A stretch of 64,000 nt of DNA from assembly GCF_000565075.1 (NCBI RefSeq), contig NZ_JDFG01000012.1:62001-126000 (forward strand), written 5' to 3'. The notes below the pieces were generated by a model. That model saw nothing but the letters and a program-made list of their open reading frames with translations. It ran no database searches and had not been told where the DNA came from. A program made the translations under genes and the position numbers. Position 1 is the stretch's first letter, and each line of letters begins with the position of its first letter. The stretch comes from Atopobium sp. BS2. Its GTDB lineage: Bacteria; Actinomycetota; Coriobacteriia; Coriobacteriales; Atopobiaceae. Of this stretch, positions 38,090 to 46,358 are shown one piece after another.

Positions 38090-39394
38090 CTAACGTGTGG
38101 TGTTTATAGTTGTTTGTTGCGCAAGATCAGAAAAATCGGAGCCATCAAATGCAAGCGTTGCAAAGTAATCGGCTTCTGTCTCAGCGCGGCGAATAAGCTG
38201 CACGGATCCGTCTTCTAGAAGCAGCAGCTCAGCGGAGCGCAGACGGCCGTTGTAGTTATAGCCCATCGAGAAACCATGAGCGCCTGTATCGTGAATGAAC
38301 AAGAGGTCACCCACAGCCACCTCTGGGAGCTGGCGGTTCTTTGCAAACTGATCGTTATTCTCGCAAAGTCCGCCCACAACGTTGTACGCATGTGTTGCAG
38401 GGGCATCCTCTTTGCCCATAACAGTGATGTGATGATAGGCATCGTAGATTGCAGGACGCATAAGGTTTGCCGCACACGCGTCTACGCCTAGGTAGTGGCG
38501 GTACGTCTCTTTTTGGTGCAAAACGCGGGTAACAAGCGCACCAGCGGGGCCCAAAAGCCAGCGTCCAAGCTCGGTGTAAATGGCAACGTCTCCCATACCT
38601 GCGGGAACTAGAACCTCTTCAAAGGCATGCTTTACACCCTGACCAATAGCCAAGACGTCAGGCTCAACCTGGTCTGGCTCATACGCCACACCAATACCAC
38701 CAGAAAGATCAATAAATCCAATATGAATATCAAACTCTCTGTGCAGCTTAACGGCAAGCTTAAAGAGGACGCGCGCAAGGTTTGGATAGTAATCTTCCTC
38801 TTGAGCGTTACTAGCTAGGAAGGCATGAAGGCCAAACTCAGTCACGCCTTTGGTCTTAAGATACGCAAACGTCTGGAAAAGCTGCTCTTCTGTCATGCCA
38901 AACTTAGCATCATCGGGATTTCCAATAATGCCGTTTTGCGACTCAAACACACCGCCTGGATTAAGGCGTGCGCACATGACCTGCGGCATGTTGCTTCCCA
39001 CTGCTTCTTCAAGCGTTGTAAGCATGTCGCCGCCAGCGTCCAAGTTGATAATGGCTCCCAGCTCATGAGCGCGAGCAAAGTCAAGCACTGTAGTGTCGTT
39101 TGACGAGAGCATAATGTTTTGACCGGTGACTCCACAGGCTTTTGCAAGCGTGAGCTCGGTAGCATTTGCACAGTCACAGCCGCAACCAAGTTCTGCAAGC
39201 AATCTCACAATATAAGGATTTGGCGTAGCCTTAACCGCAAAGTACTCTTTAAAGCCAGCGTTCCAGCTAAAAGCCTCTTGTAACAGCTTTGCACGACGAA
39301 CAATCTCTGCCTTGTTATACAGGTGAAATGGCGTTGGATACGTCGTAGTGATTGCCTCTAGGGCATCTACAGAAACAAACGGTTTCTTACTCAA
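38090..39394 (-). CDS. lysA: Diaminopimelate decarboxylase
   Basis: 434 aa PLP enzyme, alanine-racemase fold; it decarboxylates meso-DAP to lysine. EYFAVKATPNPYI holds the PLP lysine, NPGGVFESQNG and the GGGI-type segment DLSGGIGVAYEPD bind phosphate, and the C-terminal GAHGFSMGYNYNGRLR is conserved. The start is TTG (39394-39392), with GGGGGAG two to three bases away; this Shine-Dalgarno is inside the hairpin at 39399-39415. It is the first gene of lysA-dapA-dapB-dapH-tgt, directly behind a lysine riboswitch, an order in which the last enzyme of the pathway is translated first. Confidence 0.95.
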   Translation of the reverse strand: MSKKPFVSVDALEAITTTYPTPFHLYNKAEIVRRAKLLQEAFSWNAGFKEYFAVKATPNPYIVRLLAELGCGCDCANATELTLAKACGVTGQNIMLSSNDTTVLDFARAHELGAIINLDAGGDMLTTLEEAVGSNMPQVMCARLNPGGVFESQNGIIGNPDDAKFGMTEEQLFQTFAYLKTKGVTEFGLHAFLASNAQEEDYYPNLARVLFKLAVKLHREFDIHIGFIDLSGGIGVAYEPDQVEPDVLAIGQGVKHAFEEVLVPAGMGDVAIYTELGRWLLGPAGALVTRVLHQKETYRHYLGVDACAANLMRPAIYDAYHHITVMGKEDAPATHAYNVVGGLCENNDQFAKNRQLPEVAVGDLLFIHDTGAHGFSMGYNYNGRLRSAELLLLEDGSVQLIRRAETEADYFATLAFDGSDFSDLAQQTTINTTR

Positions 39395-39398
39395 AGCT

Positions 39399-39415
39399 CC
39401 CCCTCAAATTGGGGG
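39399..39415 (-). promoter_or_regulatory. Shine-Dalgarno-sequestering hairpin of lysA
   Basis: CCCCC-AATTTGA-GGGGG on the minus strand: the G arm is the Shine-Dalgarno of lysA. No T-tract follows, so control by the adjacent riboswitch is most simply at translation. Confidence 0.7.
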
Positions 39416-39423
39416 CGCAATAC

Positions 39424-39590
39424 ACCGTCAAAGTAGCACCCCCGAAATCTCGGACAGTCTTGCATGTATTTCATACAAGCCCACCTGACAACCACGCCTG
39501 ATTGCCAAGTTCGGCGAACCTCGCCTCCTTCTGGGGTCACTGCCTGCCGACTAACCCAGAACCCATCGTGCTCGCTCCTCTATTGACAGT
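39424..39590 (-). promoter_or_regulatory. Lysine riboswitch (L box) upstream of lysA
   Basis: Closing stem P1: ACTGTCAA (39590-39583) with TTGACGGT (39431-39424). The conserved junction features follow: AGAGGAGCGAGC on the 5' side, GCCGAACTTGGC-like P4 region, and on the 3' side AAGACTGTC-CGAGATTTCGGG-GGTGCTA, which corresponds to the AAGGCTGTC...GGAGGGCTA of the Bacillus lysC leader. The size, about 167 nt, fits. It should repress lysA-dapA-dapB-dapH-tgt when lysine is plentiful. Confidence 0.87.
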
Positions 39591-39622
39591 AAAACCCTAC
39601 CACAGAAAGCTCTGTATTTGGG

Positions 39623-40774
39623 CTAGTTTTGTTCTTCTCGCAAAGTATTAACAAAAGTCTTAAGGCGAGAAAGGCCTTCTGTTAGATTCTTGTCAGAAGC
39701 AGCGTAACTAATACGCACATAGCCCTCAGCGCCGAAGAAAACACCAGGTACCAGTGCTACACCAAACTCTTTGATTGCTCGCTCACAAAATGCCTCAGAA
39801 TCAAGGGCAAATTCCTTGATTGATGGGAATGCGTAGAAGGCTCCTTCTGGCTCTTCAACAGGAAGTTTCATGTCTTCAAGTGCAGAAAGCACAATCTGCC
39901 TGCGCTTTTGATAGTTTGTGCGCATAGGCGTGACATCGTAAGAAAGTGCATAGAGAGCAGCTGGCTGCAAAAATGAAGGAATAGAAGACACTAGCTGGGC
40001 GTGAACCTTTCCAATATCTGTCGCAAGCTCATCAGAGGTAGCAACCCAGCCAAGTCTCCAACCCGTCATTGCCCATGGCTTTGAGAAACTATTTGTCACA
40101 ATGCAGCGATCAGACAAATCTGGGTAGAGCTCAACAAAATGTGGAACGTCCTCAACATAGGCAAGCTCTCTATAAACGTCATCACACAAAACATAAAAGC
40201 CGTGTTTGCGGGCAAGTTCCGCTACCGCATCAAGCGACTCTTTTGTATAAACACATCCCGTAGGATTGTTAGGAGAAGTCAGCACAATAAGCTTTGTCTT
40301 CTCTGAAATCTTTGATTTAAGCTGCTCAGCATCAATCTGGAAATGATTGTCGCTGGTATCAAGCGGCACGACTACACCACGATTAAGCTGGCAGAGTGTT
40401 TTGTATACCAGATACGCTGGTTCAGGAATGATAACCTCGTCACCTGGATTCATAAGGGTCAGCATAGTTGCAGAAATGGCTTCCGCAGCTCCCACGGTAA
40501 CTACAATGCCGTCTGGGCCTACCTTCATACCACGAGCAGACTCCCAGGCAGCAATGGCCTCCCTAAGTTCAAGAGTACCAACGTTGGGTGGATAATGCGT
40601 GTTTCCAGCTGCAAGTTCTCTGTCTACTAAGTTGCAAATAGGAGCTGGAGTGTCTTCTCCCGGCTCTCCAATAGTTAAAGAAATACATCCTGGTGTTGCA
40701 GCAGCAAGTGCCGAGAAACGCCTGATACCAGAGGGTTTGAAAAGCTCTAGTGTTGTATTTCTTGATAGCGACAT
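39623..40774 (-). CDS. PLP aminotransferase class I/II, candidate N-acetyl-DAP aminotransferase
   Basis: 383 aa fold-type I aminotransferase of the aspartate/aromatic branch: N-terminal PSGIRRFSALAA, SPNNPTGCVY, CDDVYREL, and SFSKPWAMTGWRLGW with the PLP lysine. Members called PatA carry out the transamination after DapH. Its position directly upstream of the lysine-riboswitch operon, on the same strand, supports that role, but the same family includes aspartate and aromatic aminotransferases. It lies before, not behind, the riboswitch, and would thus escape lysine control unless it reads through. Start ATG at 40774 after TGAGGAG. Confidence 0.88.
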   Translation of the reverse strand: MSLSRNTTLELFKPSGIRRFSALAAATPGCISLTIGEPGEDTPAPICNLVDRELAAGNTHYPPNVGTLELREAIAAWESARGMKVGPDGIVVTVGAAEAISATMLTLMNPGDEVIIPEPAYLVYKTLCQLNRGVVVPLDTSDNHFQIDAEQLKSKISEKTKLIVLTSPNNPTGCVYTKESLDAVAELARKHGFYVLCDDVYRELAYVEDVPHFVELYPDLSDRCIVTNSFSKPWAMTGWRLGWVATSDELATDIGKVHAQLVSSIPSFLQPAALYALSYDVTPMRTNYQKRRQIVLSALEDMKLPVEEPEGAFYAFPSIKEFALDSEAFCERAIKEFGVALVPGVFFGAEGYVRISYAASDKNLTEGLSRLKTFVNTLREEQN

Positions 40775-40851
40775 ACAAACTCCTCAACATACTTTCAATC
40801 CATAATAGTTATCATTTAAATCATACGACACTTGATTGATACGAGGTTCGC

Positions 40852-42027
40852 ATGAAAAGAGTTTTGTCTCTTGGCCTTAAGTTTATTATTGGCCTTCTAA
40901 AAAGGGTTCTTGCACCACTTTTCAAATTTGTAGGCGGGCTTATTGTTCTAGCTTTACTGGTTCTTGGTGGATATGCCCTCTACCTGCAGCTTAATTATTA
41001 TCGCATTCCTGACAATACTCCTGTATCCAATCAAGGTGCTTCTCCTGAGGCTACAACAGTACAGGTAGGCCAAACCTACACAGCTTCGACCTACAACATT
41101 GGCTTTGGTGCTTACACCCCTGATTACACCTTCTTTATGGATGAAGGCATCATGCAGGATGGCACGCGCACCGTGGGAACTCACGGCCGTGCTGTCAGCA
41201 GAAACTCCGTGCTTTACACCACAAACGGTGCCCTGAACACCGTTTCTTCTCTGAATGGTGGTACAGCTCCTGACTTTATTCTTTTCCAAGAGATTGATAC
41301 TTCATCTGACAGAAGTTGGCATGTGAATCAAGTTTCTGAAGCAGAGAGCCGCTTTGGATCCTACGCATCATATTTTGCGCAGAACTTCCACACCGCGTTT
41401 CTCGCCTATCCACTCACTGAATTTCACGGTACTTCTAACTCGGGAATTCTTACGCTTTCAAACGTACTTGCTTCAAGCGCAACTCGTCGTACTTACCCCA
41501 TTGATGAGTCGTTCCCCACAAAATTCTTTGACCTAGACCGTTGCTTTATGATTACACGCTACCCTACCAGCGATGGTCATGAGCTGGTACTTATTAACAG
41601 CCACATGTCTGCCTACGACAAAGGCGGCACCAGCCGCGCTCAACAGCTTGCACTTCTGACCAAAATAATGTCTGAGGAGCGCGCTAAGGGTAATTACGTT
41701 ATTGCGGGTGGCGACTGGAATCATGCCATTTTAGGTTCACTTACACTCTATCCTTCTGTTCAGCAGATACCAGACTGGGTAGCAGAACTCAAAGATTCTG
41801 ATTTGCCAGAAGGTTTTAGCGTTGTAGCTCCAGACAACCTTACCGACGTTCCTACCTGCCGCGGAGATGACATTCCATACGAGAAGGACAAGACGTACAC
41901 CACCACAGTTGATGGCTGGATTGTCTCGGATAACGTTGTTGCAACCGCCAGAAACATTGACACGCAATTTGCCTATTCTGATCACAACCCGGTTCTTCTG
42001 TCTTTCACTTTAAAGAGTAAAGAATAG
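40852..42027 (+). CDS. Membrane-anchored endonuclease/exonuclease/phosphatase-fold protein
   Basis: 391 aa. An N-terminal anchor (hydrophobic residues about 22-48 after a basic KRVLSLGLKF start) puts the rest outside the membrane. The body is an EEP domain: TASTYNIGFG, ILFQEIDTS (catalytic Glu), VLINSHMSAYD (His), GGDWNH (Asp/Asn), and YSDHNPVLL (Asp-His). EEP enzymes cleave phosphodiesters in nucleic acids, phosphoinositides or sphingomyelin; the substrate here is unknown. It is divergent from the aminotransferase, 77 bp away, and looks monocistronic. Confidence 0.87.
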   Translation: MKRVLSLGLKFIIGLLKRVLAPLFKFVGGLIVLALLVLGGYALYLQLNYYRIPDNTPVSNQGASPEATTVQVGQTYTASTYNIGFGAYTPDYTFFMDEGIMQDGTRTVGTHGRAVSRNSVLYTTNGALNTVSSLNGGTAPDFILFQEIDTSSDRSWHVNQVSEAESRFGSYASYFAQNFHTAFLAYPLTEFHGTSNSGILTLSNVLASSATRRTYPIDESFPTKFFDLDRCFMITRYPTSDGHELVLINSHMSAYDKGGTSRAQQLALLTKIMSEERAKGNYVIAGGDWNHAILGSLTLYPSVQQIPDWVAELKDSDLPEGFSVVAPDNLTDVPTCRGDDIPYEKDKTYTTTVDGWIVSDNVVATARNIDTQFAYSDHNPVLLSFTLKSKE

Positions 42028-42055
42028 GATTGTCTGCCCTTCAATATATTCATAT

Positions 42056-42087
42056 TATGTGCGTATTATACCTATAGTACGCACATA
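42056..42087. promoter_or_regulatory. Palindrome upstream of the relB promoter
   Basis: 15-bp arms TATGTGCGTATTATA and TATAGTACGCACATA around CC, with one mismatch. It begins 29 bp after the EEP gene and ends 5 bp before the -35. It may be an operator bound by the RelB-like antitoxin or a rho-independent stop; there is no T-tract. Confidence 0.55.
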
Positions 42088-42091
42088 TTTA

Positions 42092-42120
42092 TTGACTTTG
42101 CCGTCATCATCTTGTATAAC
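42092..42120 (+). promoter_or_regulatory. Promoter of the relB-like gene
   Basis: TTGACT, 17-bp spacer, TATAAC; initiation would occur about 19 bp before the gene. The best match to a sigma-A promoter that I see in the window. Confidence 0.8.
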
Positions 42121-42145
42121 ATAGCTACAAGAAAGGCGGGTCATT

Positions 42146-42424
42146 ATGGCAAAAGTAAGCACAAATATAAATTTGGATCCAACGCTTAAAAAGAATGCCC
42201 AGGAACTTCTCAGAGATTTAGGCATGGATCTTACTACTGCTATTACCATTTTTCTTCGTCAGACTGTTCGTGAGCAGGGAATCCCTTTTGAAATCAAGCG
42301 AGAAATTCCTAATGCTCAAACTATAGAGGCTCTTAATGAATACACCAACATGAAAGAGCATCCAGAAAATTACAAGCACTATGCCTCATTCTCCGACGCA
42401 ATGTCGGAGGTCCTAGATGCTTAA
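42146..42424 (+). CDS. RelB/DinJ-family antitoxin
   Basis: 92 aa. The N-terminal ribbon-helix-helix (KVSTNINLDPTLKKNAQELL, GMDLTTAITIFLRQTVREQ) is the DinJ-type DNA-binding domain; the C-terminal half would wrap the toxin. Start ATG at 42146 after AAAGGCGGG. Its stop overlaps the start of a cut-down toxin gene by 8 bp, the usual arrangement of dinJ-yafQ pairs. The antitoxin itself is intact and may still regulate. Confidence 0.9.
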   Translation: MAKVSTNINLDPTLKKNAQELLRDLGMDLTTAITIFLRQTVREQGIPFEIKREIPNAQTIEALNEYTNMKEHPENYKHYASFSDAMSEVLDA

Positions 42425-42473
42425 AATTGTTCTCTCTAATCAATTTAAAAAAGACATTAAAACTAAAGAATAA
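42417..42473 (+). pseudogene. Truncated YafQ/RelE-family toxin (first 18 codons only)
   Basis: Begins ATGCTTAAAATTG overlapping the antitoxin stop and encodes MLKIVLSNQFKKDIKTKE, which matches the N-terminal strand and QFKKD helix of YafQ toxins, then stops at TAA. The rest (about 70 residues, including the catalytic His) is absent, and no continuation is seen in other frames downstream. A weak 9-bp AT hairpin follows (42480-42501). Confidence 0.75.
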
Positions 42474-42580
42474 TTTCTGTTTTGTTGTAACCACAACAAA
42501 AGCCATATGGAAGTCCTGTCACACTTTGGGTATAAAGTAAGCCATAGTAGACTTTCTAAACTTATCCGAGAGGAGCCCGT

Positions 42581-44173
42581 ATGGCACAGGTTCTTGATTT
42601 AAGCAAATCCGTTTATGAGATTTGCACTAAGTATCCCGTTATTAAAGGCCTCATGGCAGAAAACGGCTTTGCCGAGATTACCGAGCCAGGCCGTCTTCAG
42701 ACCATGGGTCGTTTTATGACCATCCCTAAAGGCTGCGACCACAAAGGCGTAGACCTTGAAGAGCTCAAGGCAATCTTCCGCTCCCACGGCTTTACCATTC
42801 TTGGCGATGAGGAGCCTGCAGCAGCAGAAACCCCAGCTGACGAGAAACCCGCAGAGGCAGAGAACGCACCTATCGCGCAGACTCCTGAGGAGCGCAAAGC
42901 TCTTATCGCCCAGTACCTTGAGCGCCTCAATGACGGCGAGGACATCGAGGCTGTTCGCGAGGACTTTACCCGTAACTTCAAGGACGTCTCTGGCTCAGAG
43001 ATTTCTAACGCTGAACAGGAGCTCATTGCTGGCGGCGTTCCTATGGAGAAGGTCCTCAAGCTCTGTGACGTTCATGCCGCTCTCTTTGAAGGCAAGGTCT
43101 CTTGCGCACCAACAGGTGCTGTTGAAGAGACCCCTGGCCATCCTGTTTGGACCATGCGCCAAGAGAACGACCGCATTCTTGCCTTTATCCACGACCGCGT
43201 TGCTCCAGATGTGAAGCGTGCTCGTACGCTTACCGAGTCTTCCAGCAACGAAGAGTGCGCTGGTGTTGCAGCAATTCTAAAGGCTGATATGGACGCCTTT
43301 GACGAGGTCTTTGTTCACTACAAGCGCAAGGAAGAGCTACTCTTCCCTCATCTTGAGCGCCACGATATCACTGGTCCTTCAAAGGTTATGTGGGGTAAGG
43401 ACGACGAGGTAAGAAACGCTGTTAACGGTGCAGAGGCTCTGCTCGAGACTGCATACGGCCAGTATGATGCAGGCCTTATGGCAGCCGTTGCTGACTATCT
43501 GGATGAGGCTATTGAGGGTGCTGAGTCCATGGCTTCCAAGGAAGAGAACGTCCTCATTCCGCTTTCCCTTGAGCACCTAACCGCTACCCAGTGGACCCAG
43601 ATTGCCGCTGAGGAGAACGAGTTTGGTCACGCATTTGGCGTCAATCCTCCTTCATGGCACGCAGATCCTCTTGAGCTTGCAAACGACAAGCTTAAAGAGA
43701 TGGAAGCCGCAGCCGCTATGGACGAGAATAACGCTGAAGCAGAAGAGGAAGCAATTTCTGCTGACGGTAAGGTTAAGCTCTCTACCGGTGAGTTCACCAT
43801 TCCGCAGCTTGAGGCTGTCTTTGCAACCATTCCGCTTGACATTACCTTTGTTGATGCAGATGACAAGACACGTTACTTCAGCCACGGCGACACCCGTGCT
43901 TTCCCTCGTCCTAAGAGCTGCCTTGGCCGTGACGTATATGACTGCCATCCACCAAAGAGCCAAGAGGCTGTTCGTCGCATCCTCACCGAGTTCAGGAGCG
44001 GTCGTAGCGACTCCTCCGAGTTCTGGTTTGAAGTAAGAGATAAGTTCCTCTACGTCCGTTACTTTGCTGTTCGCGATGAAGAGGGTAACTACCTAGGCGC
44101 TCTTGAGACCACTCAGGACATCGGACCAATCCGTGCTCTTGAGGGCGAGAACCGCAGAGGTTCTGACAGCTAA
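42581..44173 (+). CDS. DUF1858/DUF438/hemerythrin/PAS sensor-type protein
   Basis: 530 aa cytosolic protein. N-terminal DUF1858 (LDLSKSVYEICTKYPVIKGLMAENGF) is followed by an acidic Ala/Pro linker (residues about 80-105), DUF438 (LNDGEDIEAVREDFTRNF), and a hemerythrin-like HHE region from about 185 (HPVWTMRQENDRILAFIHD, then HYKRKEELLFPHLERH) with the iron-ligand pattern His, Glu and His. The C-terminus is a PAS fold (ITFVDADDKTRYFSHGDTRAFPR, then VRYFAVRDEEGNYLG). Such proteins probably sense O2, NO or redox; no output domain is present. GGAG precedes the ATG by eight bases. Confidence 0.9.
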   Translation: MAQVLDLSKSVYEICTKYPVIKGLMAENGFAEITEPGRLQTMGRFMTIPKGCDHKGVDLEELKAIFRSHGFTILGDEEPAAAETPADEKPAEAENAPIAQTPEERKALIAQYLERLNDGEDIEAVREDFTRNFKDVSGSEISNAEQELIAGGVPMEKVLKLCDVHAALFEGKVSCAPTGAVEETPGHPVWTMRQENDRILAFIHDRVAPDVKRARTLTESSSNEECAGVAAILKADMDAFDEVFVHYKRKEELLFPHLERHDITGPSKVMWGKDDEVRNAVNGAEALLETAYGQYDAGLMAAVADYLDEAIEGAESMASKEENVLIPLSLEHLTATQWTQIAAEENEFGHAFGVNPPSWHADPLELANDKLKEMEAAAAMDENNAEAEEEAISADGKVKLSTGEFTIPQLEAVFATIPLDITFVDADDKTRYFSHGDTRAFPRPKSCLGRDVYDCHPPKSQEAVRRILTEFRSGRSDSSEFWFEVRDKFLYVRYFAVRDEEGNYLGALETTQDIGPIRALEGENRRGSDS

Positions 44174-44226
44174 GATCTTGCGCGCGTAAAACCCTGAGTT
44201 GCCTCTTAAAAATTTTGTACGACTTG

Positions 44227-44262
44227 GTAGGCGATGTGTCCTTTTTAAGGCACATCGCCTAC
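44227..44262 (+). terminator. Strong hairpin between DUF438 gene and MFS gene
   Basis: Stem GTAGGCGATGTG-(T)-CC / GG-CACATCGCCTAC. The following ACTATTTC is a poor U-tract, and the hairpin ends 31 bp before the MFS start. It may be a weak terminator or a leader structure of the transporter gene. Confidence 0.5.
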
Positions 44263-44292
44263 ACTATTTCTGGCCAAAAGAGAGGAGCCTCA

Positions 44293-45555
44293 GTGCTACA
44301 TCGTTTACTCGGCACTAAATATGCATACGCCATCGTTGCAACTTGTATTGTCATCATGTTTTTGCCGTGCGCCATTATCCTTACGTGCTTTGGCATCTTT
44401 ATCACACCAGTTTCACAATATTTTGGCGTTCCCCGCGTTGCCTTCTCTGCGGTCTTCTCGGTACTCTGTATTGCCATGACGGTAGTTCTGCCATTCATGG
44501 GCAAGTTCTATAAAACACACGACACGCGCCTAGTGCTTTCTGCAAGCGTTATCATTTGCGCAATCTCATACGGAGCTATGTCAGCAGCTCAAGAAATGTG
44601 GCATTTCTATCTCTGTGCAGTGGGACTTGGTATTGGCGTACCTGCACTCATGTTCTTGTGCGTCCCCGCCCTCATTAACGATTGGTTTGACCAGCGCGTT
44701 GGTACCTTTATGGGCCTCTGCTTTGCATTCACCGGCATTGGTGGCACTGTCTTTAACCCCATTGGATCCGCCATCATCTCGTCTGGCCCTGAAGGTTGGC
44801 GCGCTTGCTATCTGATTTTTGCTCTGGTCATGCTTGTAGGAACACTCCCCTTCACCCTTTTTGTGGTGCGCGAGAAACCCCAAGACCTTGGCCTTACTCC
44901 CCTTACCTTCTCCTCTACTGACGAGAAAAACGTTGAGGTTGCAGAGACTTCTTCTACCGATATCTCTGCCGATGACGCAATGAAATATCCAGAGTTTTTT
45001 ATGGTTGCTGCGTTTTATGCACTCATTACCTTTAACCAGCAAATCTCTCAGTACTTCCCAAGCTATGCAGCAACCTTTGCAGAAACTGCTCCTGCCATTG
45101 CCGCTGCCACAGGCCTTCTTGCTGGAACAACTATGCTGGGTCAAGCAATTGGAAAAGTGCTTCTAGGTGCTTTAAGCGATATCTCCGTGAAGCTTGCTTG
45201 CTTTGTAGGAATTTTCTCGGGCATTGTTGGCTTACTTATGTTGGGGATTAAGCTTCCAGTATTGCCACTCTTGCTGGCAGGAACCTTCCTTTTTGGAATT
45301 GCCTATGCCCTTACAACGGTTGGCTCGCCACTTTTGGTACGTGCGGTCTTTGGTAAAAAAGATTCCACTCTTATTTACTCAAGAATTGCAGGCGTAAGCA
45401 GCTTTGTCTCTGCGTGCGCGCTCATTATCTGGAGCTTGATTGTAGACGGCTCAGCCCACGGTTTCTTAGTGCTCTTTGGCATTGGCATTGTACTGATGAG
45501 CAGTTGTCTTGCGCTTGCGCTCACCGCACTTAAGCGCGCTGACAAACGAGCATAA
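44293..45555 (+). CDS. MFS transporter (oxalate/formate or monocarboxylate antiporter-like)
   Basis: 420 aa from GTG at 44293, five bases after GAGGAG; an upstream ATG frame crosses the hairpin and is less likely. Twelve membrane segments are predicted by eye, with a central charged loop (residues about 205-240). Between TM2 and TM3 FMGKFYKTHDTR is a weak version of the MFS loop motif, and NDWFDQRVGTFMGL resembles the oxalate/formate antiporter group. Substrate unknown. The last 26 bp overlap the convergent SpeE-like gene. Confidence 0.88.
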   Translation: MLHRLLGTKYAYAIVATCIVIMFLPCAIILTCFGIFITPVSQYFGVPRVAFSAVFSVLCIAMTVVLPFMGKFYKTHDTRLVLSASVIICAISYGAMSAAQEMWHFYLCAVGLGIGVPALMFLCVPALINDWFDQRVGTFMGLCFAFTGIGGTVFNPIGSAIISSGPEGWRACYLIFALVMLVGTLPFTLFVVREKPQDLGLTPLTFSSTDEKNVEVAETSSTDISADDAMKYPEFFMVAAFYALITFNQQISQYFPSYAATFAETAPAIAAATGLLAGTTMLGQAIGKVLLGALSDISVKLACFVGIFSGIVGLLMLGIKLPVLPLLLAGTFLFGIAYALTTVGSPLLVRAVFGKKDSTLIYSRIAGVSSFVSACALIIWSLIVDGSAHGFLVLFGIGIVLMSSCLALALTALKRADKRA

Positions 45556-46285
45556 GGTTATCTGACTCTGTTGGATCAACTTCTGGATCCAAAGGTACAA
45601 CCTCTACCTGTTCAAACACTGTGCGAGCAGCATCTAGGAGCACTTCAAGTTGATGTGCGTCCTCTCCTACCTGTGCAGAAACTACATTTGTAAGATATCT
45701 TCCGCCAGGAGTAAGGCAGTGTGCCACCTGTCTCATCCACTCAACAGTCATCATAGCTGCAGATGGAACTTCTCCGCTAAAGCAGTCGTTTAAGATAGCG
45801 TCATAGCGCCTATTATCAGAGGTAGATAGGTTCTTTATATACTCAACGCCATCAGCTACCTGTACCTGAAGCCTACCATTACTCTCTCTAATAGCTTCAT
45901 CCACAAAGAAATAGCTGCGAGCAAGGTCTGCAATTTTAGGATCAAGCTCCAGTGCGTCACAAGAAACCTCTGGATAATGAGCCACTAAATATCGAGGATA
46001 CGAGCAACCACCAGCACCCAACATTAAGACTGAGTGCACGGAACAAGCAGCTTCAAACAACAAGTCATACAACTCAAGATAAGGAAATACCAGCTGATTC
46101 TTTCTAGAATCTGTGTACGTTGCACTTTCATAGGCGCCGCCCTGCCACAACACACGTATTTCTCCACCCTCACCATCTGAGATAGGAAATACCAACGCAG
46201 GGCCATTCAGTGTCTGAGGTTCAACGAAAATGCCTGCACAAGTTAGGAGCTCCATATCATGAGCAGTAAGCTGTTTTTCTGACAT
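45530..46285 (-). CDS. Spermidine-synthase-like methyltransferase-fold protein
   Basis: 251 aa. Rossmann core LMLGAGGCSYPRYL, LELDPKIADLARSYF, ADGVEYIKNL and YDAILNDCFSGEVP are arranged as in SpeE-like proteins, where the Asp of the last motif is catalytic. The N-terminal domain is short. Polyamine synthesis genes are not nearby, so the aminopropyl-transfer role is unproven; many stand-alone members have unknown acceptors. It overlaps the convergent MFS gene by 26 bp. Confidence 0.8.
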   Translation of the reverse strand: MSEKQLTAHDMELLTCAGIFVEPQTLNGPALVFPISDGEGGEIRVLWQGGAYESATYTDSRKNQLVFPYLELYDLLFEAACSVHSVLMLGAGGCSYPRYLVAHYPEVSCDALELDPKIADLARSYFFVDEAIRESNGRLQVQVADGVEYIKNLSTSDNRRYDAILNDCFSGEVPSAAMMTVEWMRQVAHCLTPGGRYLTNVVSAQVGEDAHQLEVLLDAARTVFEQVEVVPLDPEVDPTESDNLMLVCQRA

Positions 46286-46358
46286 GGAGCTCCTTCAAGT
46301 GATGTGTTGTATGCGATGTACGTAAGTATAGCTAGTACACGGGGTTTCTCGCCAGGTA

